Below are positions 47,665-58,000 of a DNA stretch of 64,000 nucleotides, one piece after another. The notes under the pieces are model-generated. The model saw only the letters and a program-made list of their open reading frames with translations, had not been told where the DNA came from and searched no databases. Location of the stretch: contig BGKB01000031.1 of NCBI GenBank assembly GCA_003116975.1, positions 186,001 to 250,000 of the forward strand. The letters are read 5' to 3'. The translations under genes were made by a program, and so were the position numbers. Position 1 is the stretch's first letter; each line of letters begins with the position of its first letter. This stretch comes from Aurantiochytrium sp. KH105. Its lineage: Eukaryota; Sar; Bigyra; Thraustochytrida; Thraustochytriidae.

Positions 47665-50600
47665 ATGGGCCGTCAAGCGTGGACGAGCAATGAGGATGAT
47701 GGTACCTTTGTCGAAGTCTACGTCTCGTATGCTTCACACGCAAACACCGGTGCTGTATTCGCAGAAAAAGCGTATCACCAGGGCGATGTAGACTATCTGA
47801 ACCGCGCAGCGCAAATGAGCGAGGCAGAGGGCCGCGTGCGCAAGATCGTTCGCTGGTTTGCGCGTCATCCAGAACTAAACATCAGTCTCGTGTCGCACGA
47901 TGGAATGCTCGAGGCCATAGACGAAGGACAAGAAGAGATCAAGTCTGACAAACACGCAATCTTGGAGCACCATGGACGGCGCATTGACAGATGCCAAGTA
48001 TTCCTCTCTTGTGTGAGCGACGGATATCTCCGGAATGTACCAAGGAATCCGCAATTTTTTCGCTGCGCTTCCGAATTTCGGCACGCTGCCTGGTCGAAGC
48101 CGGCGTGCATGGTCCAAATTGCGCTTGATAAAGCGGCCATGAGAACGCAGGACTGGCCTCAAATTATGCGTGTCGTACTCAAGGGAAATACCCTTCACGC
48201 ATGGCCGAAAGACGATCAGTTTGATATGGCCATGCTGAGCTTGGCAGAAAGAATTCGTATCGCTGCCAAAAATGGTGTCGAGTTCGATCCCGAGGCGCCA
48301 TGGGCTCTTCTTGGATGCACACATACGTTTGACGCACTGGCAGAAGTGCGGCGTAAAGCCCTCGAGTACTTGCCTGGATCTCAGATGCAAAAGTTGAACG
48401 AAATCCGATCGCTCATCGAGGATCGAGATTCCCGCACGCGAGTCTCAGTTCTCACGGGACCGCAAGAATGCGGCAAGTCGGTTCTCTGCGCTGCTATTTG
48501 CCTCGAAAAGGGTGTCTGCAATTTTACACCCAAGCGAATTGGCCTCGGCAGCAATGGGAGCTCGAGCGGTGGTAGCATTCGGCGCATTAGCAGCAACAAT
48601 AGCGTTGGTGGCGGAAGCGGAAGCAGCAGGTTCTTGGGCGGTGGCAGAGACACGCGCGCTTTGGGAGGGCTAGGAGGTGGCGGGGGCAGTACCAGAAGCA
48701 TAGGGTCCACTTCAAACGTTGGCATTCCCCGTATTTCCAAGCTTGTTGCCCGAAAACTGTCGCGCACCCCGCCATGGACAGTCGGTGCCGTTCATTTCTT
48801 CCGCGCTTGCGACGCTCAGGGTAAAGACGTTCGCATTTGTCTACGTTCTGTGGCGCATCAAATGTGCAGCATCGTGCCAGGTCTCCGAGAAGAGTTGCCG
48901 ACAAACCTTGAATGGATCGATGATCCACAAGCGCTCTTTTCGTGTGCCATTGCAGGCCCTTGCTCCCGGGTTGACCCTCCGCCTGAACGAATCGTGGTAA
49001 TACTTGACGGTATCAACGAAGCGGACCCAGCTCATCGCGATATTCTCATGCGTCTTATTCTCCAGTCCTGGGCTCGCGAAACCCCGGGCTGGCTGCACTT
49101 GCTCGTTTCATTGCAAACCCCAGGTCCTCTCACACGCACGAGCCTCGAGCGTGCTGGTCACACAATATTGGAGCTCGACGATGCCTTGCCATATCTGGAG
49201 GCTGCCAAGTACTTTGGCAGCATTCTCGAGCCCTTTGTCGCCAACAAGTCGGATATCGACGCCGTGCTTCCCATGCTTCAGCTGCACGGAGCCAGCTCAT
49301 ACCTTTTTGGCGAAATCTTTAGAAACAGGCTCTTTGCAAGATCTCCTGAGGGAGGTCTGCCAGCGACAAGCCTGATGAGCAAGATCCCATTGGGCCTCGA
49401 TGGCCTTTTGCGGGACTCATACCATAGCTTGCTGCAGGCTGCGTTTTTTGGCGAACGCAATGCGCTCAATGCGTTCTTGAGCGTCCTTTGCGCTGCGCGC
49501 GAGCCTGTTCCTGTGGAATACATTCTGGTGCTCATCTCGTCGGAAGAGGCAAAACGCCTTTTGGCAGTTCCGACACGCATCATTATTCACGAAGCCTCTA
49601 CTCTGCGTTTTGTGCACAGCTTTGTGCCCGAGTTTTTTGTTGATGAGGCGCGAGCTGGCGTCGACGCTGTTGTCAATCTCGAGGAAGGTCATCGACGTTT
49701 GGCGCATATATGCGGGCTCATGAATGACGACTTTGCTTCGAGACACACTCTCTACCATCTGGCTCAGGCAGGCCAACGTGCCGCAGCTTTGGAGCTCCTG
49801 GACGACTTTATCTGGGTGAAGCAAGCGATTTCATGCTCTGGCACCGACGTCTCGGTGGCGCACAGATATGAGCGTCTCGGAGCTCTTGTGCAGGACTGCG
49901 TGTCCGAGTCGCTGTTGATGGACAGTGATGCGGCGCAGCTCATGCGCAAGGCAATGGGAGCGCTAAGCCAAGACGTCGACGAGCTCGCGGGTCAGATCAT
50001 TGCACGCTTGCCCGAAAAGCACGCTCTTCACGCCTCGATGACCGAGTCGTTCATGAACCGGAGCTGGCTCAAACCGATGCGGCTCAGTCTCGAGCACCCG
50101 CGCGGCCCGCTTTTGGAAATATTGGAAACAAACTCGTGTGGCGTATGCTGCGTGGCCATGGAAGAGTACCGAGCATTTGCCGGCTGCGAGGACGGCGCCA
50201 TTTGGGTGTGGCAAGTCAATTCGGGGCGCTTGCTCGGCGTGTGGCGAGGTCATCGCGGGCATGTGACAGGTATTGCTATCGGGGCCCGTCTCGTTGTGTC
50301 GGGTTCCCAGGATACGACAGTGCGGGCGTGGGATTTTGCTTCGGGCCGACCCATCTATGTTCTTGGTGGCCACCTTGCGCCAGTTCGTAGCGTTGCCATT
50401 GGCCAAGGGATTATTGCCGCCGGGTCCGATGACACGACTGTGCGTGTGTGGAGTGCCTTGTCATTTGAGCCCATTTTCCTCCTCGTCGGACACCTTGCGC
50501 CGGTAAGCAGTCTCGCGCTCGATGGGACTCGCCTTGTTTCTGGAGCGTGGGACCTGACTGTGCGCGTCTGGGACATGGATACTGGTCGTGAAGTTGGCGT

Positions 50601-51954
50601 ACTGCATGGAAGCGAAGCTCCTGTGCTCTCTGTGGCCACGCAGGACGACCTCGTTGTCGCCGTTACGGCTGACCATTCGCTTCGCGCGTGGAGCACATCC
50701 ACAGGGGCGCAATTGTACAAGGTGGCGGCGCAGGCAACGCAAGTTGCCCTCAGCGATGGCCGTCTTTTTGTCGCCGGCGAACGAGGCCTCATTCAGGTGT
50801 GGGACGCACAGACGTGTACGCACATACGGGATATGGTTGGCCATGGCGGCGAAGTGACGAGTCTCTTTCCGCTTGATGGTCGGGTCATTCTCTCGGGGTC
50901 TGTGGATGGCTCAGTTCGGGTTTGGGATGCCCACGCTGCCGCCGCAGGGGCGATTCAAGAGCACGAGGGCAAGGTCCGCTGTCTTGTAGCCTACGGTGAC
51001 CGCGTAGTTTCAGGTGGCGAAGATGGAGTCCTCCGAGTGTGGGACTTGCGCACGGCGCTGGAGCTCGATGACCTTGGATTTGAAAATGTAGACGTTGTCG
51101 GAATGAGCAGTCCTGGTAGCCAACAGAGCTATCAAGGAGAGCCCGAGCCGATCCAGGCTTTGGACTTTTGGGAAACTCTCGTCGTCGCCGCTTCCGGCGC
51201 AACGGTGAGCGTCTGGGATATCGCGTTGCGCGAGCGTCTGTACCTCCTGAGGGGACATAATGCGCCTGTGACAAAGGTGAGCATCGAAGAGCGTGGGGCT
51301 ACCATTCTCTCTGCCTCGAGTGATCGATCTGTGCGCGTATGGGACACAAACTCGGGGCAATTGAGACACGTTTTGCGTCGGCATTGTGCTCCCGTGACAA
51401 GTCTGTCGTTGAATGGAAGCACTTTGGCGACAGGAGGCGATGACGCCATTGTGTGCCTTTGGGACATCAAGACTGGCCAGTCCAAATTCGCCGTGGACCA
51501 TAATGAGCGCGTGCGTAGCGTCGTATTTCGAGGCAAATACCTTGCAGTAGGGCTTTTTAATGGCAGCATTCACGTATGGGATGCCACTTCGGGGCGTATT
51601 TTGGTGGTGCTGCAAGGCCACCAGGCTCCAGTTGTCGACCTGACACTAAGTCAGACTGGGTCCCCGATCCTTGTGAGTCGCGACTGCTGGGGGTACACTT
51701 GCTTTTGGGATCTTCTGGAAGGCGTCCAGATAAGTCAGGAGCAAGCCGATGTCTCGACGTGGAATGCAGTTTCGTTTGCACATGGTCGTCTTGGCCTAGG
51801 TGGAGACACGGCTGGATTCTCGATCGACGTTCCCTTTACTTGCGCTCTGAACTACAATGGCACCGTCGTGGCGGGTGATCGCAACGGAGTCGTCCACTTT
51901 CTCGAGGTCGTTCACACGCAGATGCGCCCGCGCATCATGCAGCGTCGCCCTTGA
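47665..51954 (+). CDS. NLR-like STAND protein: TIR-like domain, NACHT NTPase, 14 WD40 repeats
   Basis: 1429 residues from the first ATG (GAGGATGGGC). About 15-200: TIR-like fold, with VEVYVSYASHAN, RIDRCQVFLSCVSDGYLRN and CASEFRHAAWSKPACMVQIA; E137 sits where TIR NADases keep their catalytic glutamate. About 250-560: NACHT-type P-loop NTPase with Walker A GPQECGKS (265-272), Walker B RIVVILDGINEAD (442-454) and WLHLLVSLQTPG as sensor-like strand. A Gly/Ser-rich insert (about 295-355) splits Walker A from the next strand. A helical region follows (560-815). About 822-1410: fourteen WD40 blades, such as VVSGSQDTTVRAWDF and ILSASSDRSVRVWDT, enough for two seven-bladed propellers. STAND proteins of this type oligomerise on ligand binding and trigger cell death or defence in plants, animals, fungi and bacteria. 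The ligand here is unknown. Confidence 0.82.
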   Translation: MGRQAWTSNEDDGTFVEVYVSYASHANTGAVFAEKAYHQGDVDYLNRAAQMSEAEGRVRKIVRWFARHPELNISLVSHDGMLEAIDEGQEEIKSDKHAILEHHGRRIDRCQVFLSCVSDGYLRNVPRNPQFFRCASEFRHAAWSKPACMVQIALDKAAMRTQDWPQIMRVVLKGNTLHAWPKDDQFDMAMLSLAERIRIAAKNGVEFDPEAPWALLGCTHTFDALAEVRRKALEYLPGSQMQKLNEIRSLIEDRDSRTRVSVLTGPQECGKSVLCAAICLEKGVCNFTPKRIGLGSNGSSSGGSIRRISSNNSVGGGSGSSRFLGGGRDTRALGGLGGGGGSTRSIGSTSNVGIPRISKLVARKLSRTPPWTVGAVHFFRACDAQGKDVRICLRSVAHQMCSIVPGLREELPTNLEWIDDPQALFSCAIAGPCSRVDPPPERIVVILDGINEADPAHRDILMRLILQSWARETPGWLHLLVSLQTPGPLTRTSLERAGHTILELDDALPYLEAAKYFGSILEPFVANKSDIDAVLPMLQLHGASSYLFGEIFRNRLFARSPEGGLPATSLMSKIPLGLDGLLRDSYHSLLQAAFFGERNALNAFLSVLCAAREPVPVEYILVLISSEEAKRLLAVPTRIIIHEASTLRFVHSFVPEFFVDEARAGVDAVVNLEEGHRRLAHICGLMNDDFASRHTLYHLAQAGQRAAALELLDDFIWVKQAISCSGTDVSVAHRYERLGALVQDCVSESLLMDSDAAQLMRKAMGALSQDVDELAGQIIARLPEKHALHASMTESFMNRSWLKPMRLSLEHPRGPLLEILETNSCGVCCVAMEEYRAFAGCEDGAIWVWQVNSGRLLGVWRGHRGHVTGIAIGARLVVSGSQDTTVRAWDFASGRPIYVLGGHLAPVRSVAIGQGIIAAGSDDTTVRVWSALSFEPIFLLVGHLAPVSSLALDGTRLVSGAWDLTVRVWDMDTGREVGVLHGSEAPVLSVATQDDLVVAVTADHSLRAWSTSTGAQLYKVAAQATQVALSDGRLFVAGERGLIQVWDAQTCTHIRDMVGHGGEVTSLFPLDGRVILSGSVDGSVRVWDAHAAAAGAIQEHEGKVRCLVAYGDRVVSGGEDGVLRVWDLRTALELDDLGFENVDVVGMSSPGSQQSYQGEPEPIQALDFWETLVVAASGATVSVWDIALRERLYLLRGHNAPVTKVSIEERGATILSASSDRSVRVWDTNSGQLRHVLRRHCAPVTSLSLNGSTLATGGDDAIVCLWDIKTGQSKFAVDHNERVRSVVFRGKYLAVGLFNGSIHVWDATSGRILVVLQGHQAPVVDLTLSQTGSPILVSRDCWGYTCFWDLLEGVQISQEQADVSTWNAVSFAHGRLGLGGDTAGFSIDVPFTCALNYNGTVVAGDRNGVVHFLEVVHTQMRPRIMQRRP

Positions 51955-52545
51955 CTTCAACTTTCCTCCTCGTACTAGCCCTCCTCATAATATTCTGTAA
52001 TTTGATCAATTGAATTCTTTCACGTTGGCCGGGGCGGTGACTTGAAATGCTTTCTTGAAGAGCTCACGATCGCAGAGGCCGCAATCTCTTCTAGCTAACT
52101 CACCGACTAACTAACTAAATAACCAACTCCCTAGCCTGAATCTCCGCTCGCCACGACCTCCAGAATTACCTCCATCCCGACGAAGACGCGCGGTCGTCTT
52201 GCCGAAGCTGCAGGGCCGGCAGGAGCCCTCGCTGTACTCGTAGTGCTTCTAGTACCTATGGAAGGCAGCAAGTGTCGCGTTGCGGCGGTGGTTAGGCTCG
52301 GCGTAGGCCGTCCTAGGCGCCCCCTAGCGCGCGCGAGAACCTGCGTTCGGGTCGTCGCCCTCGAGGGCGCAGAATAGAAGACGCAGGCAGAGCGCGATCG
52401 CGAGGCTGCTGCTGCTGCGCGCGGGCGAGCCGGCGGCGGCCTGCACGGAGCGGGCAGCGGAGCCGCGCGAGGCGCGAGGACGGGGAGGAGGACCGCGCGC
52501 CGGCGCGGGGCGAGCGGAGAGAGCACCAAGATAAATTAACAGAAG
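51955..52545. other. Intergenic spacer
   Basis: An AT-rich 3' flank, then a run of CTAACTAACTAAATAACC (about 52105) and TAGGCC/CCTAGG-type sequence (52307-52325), 220 bp upstream of the SAMHD1-like gene. No gene seen. Confidence 0.55.
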
Positions 52546-54693
52546 ATGGCGGATGTGGACATGGACCTGACGACGCACGGCGGGAGCGACGGGACGAGCG
52601 AGGCGGACATGATGGAGTCGCCGACGGCGTCGCGCGTCGCGCAGCGGAGGGCAGAGATGCACGGTCGGCAGGGGCCCCAGCAGCAGCGAAAACGGCTCAA
52701 GCTGGACGGCGTCGGCCACAGCGCGCACGAGTGGGAAGACGACGCGAGCTTTGAGCTGGAAAGGCCGATCCACACCTTTGAGAAGATCGTGACGGACCCC
52801 ATCCACTCGTCGATGGAGTTCCCGCCGCTGCTGCTTGCCGTGATGGATACGCCCGAGTATCAGCGTCTCAAGTCTCTCAAGCAGCTGGGGGCAGCGCAAT
52901 ACGTGTACCCAGGCGCAACGCACTCTCGTTTTGAACACAGTTTAGGCGTAGCACATTTGGGCATGTACTTTGTAAAGATGCTCCGGAGTAAGCAGCCCGA
53001 TCTCGGCATTACTGAGAACGATGTGACGTGCGTCGGCCTGGCTGGCCTCTGTCACGATCTCGGACACGGGCCATTTTCGCATCTTTTCGATGGCGAGTTC
53101 CTGCGGGGCAAAGACTGGTCGCATGAAATGGGATCGGTGCGCATGCTGCATCTGTTGCTGCAGCGCAACCGCATTGATCCAGAAGTCCAGTATGGTCTCT
53201 CGCAGACAGACATAAAGTTTGTTGAAGAGCTCATTCTCGGCAAGGAGATTGAGGGGGGCGTCAAGAACCGGCGCGGGCGCGATTCGAGCAAGTCCTTCCT
53301 CTATGACATTATCAATAATGAGAGGAGCGGCTTTGACGTGGACAAGTTGGACTACATTTTACGTGATTCTTATTATACAGGCGTGCGCATCTCGACGGGC
53401 ACGACGGTTGAGCGTCTCGGCCAAAACGCGCGCGTGCTTCCGGATGAAAAGGGGGAGCTCACCATTTCCTTTCCCGAGAAGTCTGTCCATGCAATGTTTG
53501 GCGTCTTCAATGCCCGCATGTGGCTGCATCGCGTCGTATACCAGCACAAGGTCGTCAAGGCGTGCGAGTTTATGATTCGTGACATTTTACGCGCAGCCGA
53601 CCCGTATCTCACGTTTTTGTCGCGAGATGGCAAGGAGCTGCGCATGTCCGAATCGATCGAGGACATGACAGTTTTCGCGCAGCTCAGCGATTCGGTCCTG
53701 TACCTCATCGAGCAGAGCCGCGACCCGCGTATGCGTCCCGCGCAAAAGCTGCTCTGGCGCCTCAAGTCTCGCGACCTGTATCGGTGCTGCGGATCTGCGG
53801 ATCTCTCCTCGCGCCTGTCCGATAAGTCGAAAACGTCAAAGGAGGAGACGATTACGCGGCAGTTGCTTGCGATCAGTGAAGACACGGGTCTTGGCCTCGA
53901 CAAGGATGATTTCATTGTTGAATGCACGTTGATGCACCACGGCAAGGGGAACAGCAACCCAGTGGATGGTTTGCGGTTCTACAGCAAGCGCAATCTTTTG
54001 GCGTATGGACAAACGCCTCGGGCTCACGCGAGTGGGACTCCATGGTCCCCGGGAGCCTCGCAAGACTCGCAGCATTCACAGCGTTCTCAAGATTCGATGG
54101 GATCGACAACCGAAGGTGCGCGCGGTTTCAAGATTGCTGCGCAAAAGTACGGCGGTGGTCTTTTGCCACAACGTATGGGAGCGAACGGTGTCCGCGTCTT
54201 TTGTAAGACGAGCAAGGTGGAGAAGCGCGAGGCAGTGGCGCGGTGTTTTCGGCGATGGACGCGCCGCGAGCTCTCAGCTTCGCCTCTTTGCCACAACTCG
54301 CAGACAGACCCTGAAGACGAAGCTGCCACCACGACGGCGGTGGCGGCGCCGGTGACACAGCCGCCTCGTACCTGGAGCCAGGCCTCGGCGACCTCGGGCC
54401 CGCCTCGGACCTCGGGAGCCGGAGGCGGACGCCTTCACGTGTCAAATTCGAATCACTCGGGATCGAGTGCGTTTGGGATGGCCATGGGCCGCGACTCTGG
54501 ATTGGGAGGGGGTCAAGGTGGTGCCAACAGTCAGGCGAGCTTTTTTGCGGCCGTGACGAATTCGCAGCACTCGCATCACTCCCAGGCTAGTCGACCGGCC
54601 GGTGGTGGATCTCGCGTGAACAAGGGTCGTCTTAACTTTCTCGCGGACGATGATTTGGGTGATGGTGACGACGACGATGACGAGACCCTCTGA
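52546..54693 (+). CDS. SAMHD1: SAMHD1-like HD-domain dNTP triphosphohydrolase (no SAM domain)
   Basis: 715 residues. The enzyme splits dNTPs to nucleoside and triphosphate and so limits the dNTP pool. The HD site is intact: H131 (SRFEHSLGV), H170-D171 (GLCHDLGHGPFSH) and the later aspartate in DVDKLDYILRDSYYTG. The KIVTDPIHSSMEFPPLLLAV and EYQRLKSLKQLGAAQYVYPG segments are classic family wording. The N-terminal 70 residues have a basic nuclear-localisation-like string (QQQRKRLKLDG) but no SAM domain, as in most non-vertebrate members. The C-terminal 200 residues are Ser/Gly/His-rich (QDSQHSQRSQDS) and end in an acidic tail, DDDLGDGDDDDDETL. It lies 591 bp downstream of the NLR-like gene on the same strand. 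Confidence 0.93.
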   Translation: MADVDMDLTTHGGSDGTSEADMMESPTASRVAQRRAEMHGRQGPQQQRKRLKLDGVGHSAHEWEDDASFELERPIHTFEKIVTDPIHSSMEFPPLLLAVMDTPEYQRLKSLKQLGAAQYVYPGATHSRFEHSLGVAHLGMYFVKMLRSKQPDLGITENDVTCVGLAGLCHDLGHGPFSHLFDGEFLRGKDWSHEMGSVRMLHLLLQRNRIDPEVQYGLSQTDIKFVEELILGKEIEGGVKNRRGRDSSKSFLYDIINNERSGFDVDKLDYILRDSYYTGVRISTGTTVERLGQNARVLPDEKGELTISFPEKSVHAMFGVFNARMWLHRVVYQHKVVKACEFMIRDILRAADPYLTFLSRDGKELRMSESIEDMTVFAQLSDSVLYLIEQSRDPRMRPAQKLLWRLKSRDLYRCCGSADLSSRLSDKSKTSKEETITRQLLAISEDTGLGLDKDDFIVECTLMHHGKGNSNPVDGLRFYSKRNLLAYGQTPRAHASGTPWSPGASQDSQHSQRSQDSMGSTTEGARGFKIAAQKYGGGLLPQRMGANGVRVFCKTSKVEKREAVARCFRRWTRRELSASPLCHNSQTDPEDEAATTTAVAAPVTQPPRTWSQASATSGPPRTSGAGGGRLHVSNSNHSGSSAFGMAMGRDSGLGGGQGGANSQASFFAAVTNSQHSHHSQASRPAGGGSRVNKGRLNFLADDDLGDGDDDDDETL

Positions 54694-55002
54694 GCTTGTC
54701 AGGATGTCTTGATGAGCAGCGAAAGTAGTAGCAAGCGAACTAATTATCCGTCCATCCATTTGTCTTTCCGTCAACCTTTTTTTCTTTATCTACTTTTACA
54801 AAGCCGCCGCCACTGAAGGGCTTTGCACCTCCATCCTATCCTTGAGGAGTTGGATTTCACAACGTCGCCCTTATCTTCTTTCCAGCTCCTTCAAGAAAAG
54901 CACGGACAAAGGATTTCTCATCAGAAATGAGAGCGAGAGCATTTCTGCATTTCCCTGTCGAACAGAGGGGTCTCCTATTCAACTAAGATGTTAATCATTT
55001 GA
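54694..55002. other. Convergent 3' flanks
   Basis: 309 bp, AT-richer, between the SAMHD1-like and CatSper-like genes. No gene seen. Confidence 0.55.
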
Positions 55003-58000
55003 TTACAGTTTCTTCTTGGACTCGCTGTCGTTGTCTTTGTTTTGCGCCGCATACAAAATGTCATGACGGTGATAAAAGTAGGTGCAAACAAGCATGAGCA
55101 TGCTGCACATGACGACGGTGAAGATGATGATAAAGGTGGTGAAGCCATCGATGGGAATGCCATAGGCCTCGACGCTGAAGCGAGCCTGCAGCGTGCAAAA
55201 ACTATAATCTGGATCGACTACGACGGCAACAAACTCGTACGGCGCGTCCTTGAGCGTTGTCGCCTTGAAGGTAATGTAATTTTCCGAAGTAGAATTCAGA
55301 ACTTCGTACACGAGCGTCCCCCACTCGTCGATAGTACTTGTTGATTCTGTATCGGTAACATAACACGTCTGATAATTGTGACTGCCCCACGCGTCTGTGA
55401 TGTTCGCGTCATTGGCCAATTTGTCATCCCAGGTCTCTGGCCGGCGCAAGCATCCCATTTCAGCGGCAGTAAAGCCATACGTATAGTCTTCGCGGCTGCT
55501 CATCTCAAACACGACAAAGTCGGCATCGACATCTTTGACCTTGACATCGCCGTCCCAAATCTCGAGACCTGGCTTGAACGCATAAGTGTAGGGAACAAAG
55601 GTGGGACATCCGTATGTATCGTAGTCAAACTTGAAGGTGACGTCATCCTCGGTCCAATTCACGGCGCGATTCGAGTACGCGGCCTGGTTAAGGAGACGAT
55701 CCTCGTTGACGATTTCGCGGGGAAGTGTGTTGTAGTGATCTTCGTATTGACGGCATGTACAGGCTTTGCGGATTGCAGCAACTTCCTCGTCTGTAGAGCC
55801 AGCACTAGCCTCAGCTTCACAATCTGAGCTCACCACAGAGGTAGAAGGCTCAGTGTAGGCCTTCGGGGGGCTGTAGCGCAAATGGCGGCCGCGCGGACAT
55901 CCGATGTGAACTTGAACAATCTTGGTCGGCGTGTCGCACGAAGATGCGAGCCGCGTTGGCGTTGCGCGAACAACAGCCTTACCAGAAGCCTGTTCCTGAC
56001 TACCGATGCCGGTACGTGAGCTAATATTAGGAGGAACGGACAGATGAACCTTGCGCTTTCGATGGATGAGCTCTCCGTTGGCACTTGTCGAAACACTCTC
56101 GACGCCGGGTCGAATGTCAAGCAAGGTACGATCCGAGTTTTGAAATGATACATGCAAACCTTCCACGCTTGCATCGTGCGTGAGCGAGGTGCTGACGACA
56201 ATTTCGTCATTCATGTCAGCATAAAAGGAATCGGCCGAGGGATCAACCTGAGACCACTCAAGGAATGGGCACTTTAGTGAGGCGGCGGTGTCGAGAGCGG
56301 CTGCGTCAATAGTGCTGATGTTCGCGCCGTTTGACGTGATCCGGTAGAGCTGTTCGACCTCGTAGACGTGTGCGCTTGCTCCTGCCCCACCCTCGATACC
56401 GAGGAGACTCCCATCAGGCCGGAAATGCAAGGAGGCAGCGGTGTTGACTGCGTCAGCGAATGGCGAGTATAGCTCGACGGCTTTGGCGAGACCAAAGGTT
56501 CCGGCAAAGAGCCTACCCGCGCGCGTTCGCACAATAAATTTGCCTAGCATGGAAGTGGCCACTTGTTCAATGGTGTCTCCGTTGTTGGACAGGAGATCCT
56601 GCACAGGGACGAAGTCAGCCTGCAAGAGGTCGTAGGTGGCAAAATTGATCTTGTGCCAGGAGAACCCACCGCTTGGAGAAATGTAAAGCGACGTGTCCGT
56701 CCAGAGCAAGAGCTGGCCATCTGGCGATACGGGGGAAGCAACTTGAGCAGTATCGTCAATATCTGCCGGCAAGGCAGGAAGTCGTGAAACCGTGTTGGCG
56801 ATCTCGTTGACGGAGAGAAGAGCGTAGGTACCCCCATCGTGAACAAGCGCCACAGAACTGGCTGAGCTGACCAGCGGGAGCACTTGGAGCACAGTGTATT
56901 CTCCGTCGAGAGCGACGTCTTGGCGCTGAACATGAGAGGAGTTGGCGGCGAAACGGAAGAAGAAGATGGATGAGACGGAGGCAGAGACGTCATCCCAGGC
57001 GACGAGAACATCATTGCGCGTCTCTTCATCGTGGTCGAGCAGCCAATCGCAAGCCATGGGGGCTGCAAGACGAGTGAGCACGAGTCCGTCAATGTCTACC
57101 GCTAAGGCAGTTCCAGCGCCGAGGGAGGTCGCGTCGGTTTGAAGAGCAGCATCAAGTCGGGTGAGGCCCGACTCTTGCAAGAAGACGAGACCTAGTCTTG
57201 TCGGGGCTGCATCGATAATGGTTTCTCCCGGCGTATCGGGCGCGGCTTCGACCAAGGATACAAGTGGTGCCTGCCCCCCCGCGCTGGCCATGAGGCCCTG
57301 AACGACCCAGGCACTCCCTTGCTTTGCGACGCTGCGCATGACATAGGTGGGCGCGCAAAAGTCTTCTGCGAGAATTGGGGCTTCTGTGAGGTCTTCTTGA
57401 TCCTCTGTGGCCGACTCCAGCATAAATTTAGGCAAATCGAGCCAAATGTGTCTTGCCTCTGCAGCGCACCCCATGGAGCTCACGGACTGACCCTCGAGGA
57501 GAATTTGGGCGGTATCGCCGGCAAAATCGACGCGTGATTGCCCGAGCAAGCGAGTGGATAGCGTAAACGTCCAATGTTTGTCTTGCATGTCAAAGTCTCC
57601 GAGGGCAGTGCCATTGTCATCAGCACTGTTGAATGCAAAAAGAGGATCGGTGAGAGAGCGAAATCGGCCCTGAGCCAAAGAAGCCCTAGGCTGTTCTCCG
57701 AGAAGATACATTTCCTCGGTTAGAATTGTTTCGCGTTCGGTCATTGAAAACGTCTCGTGGGGTCTTCGCATGAGGTCGGCGGCAAAGCCGAGCCAAACGC
57801 GAAGGAGAAGATTTGTGTTTGTTGATGATGACATGGCAGTCCACGAGGTGATGCAATCGGTGGAGTTGGGGAAGGTGAAACAAGAACGCCACACGTGGCA
57901 ATTGATGTTATTGCTGGCGATGTCGAGAAAGATGGTGTCTTGGTCAACAGCGTTGCCCAAATCATCCTGCGCTTGAGCAGAGATTGGAAAAATGCCCTGC

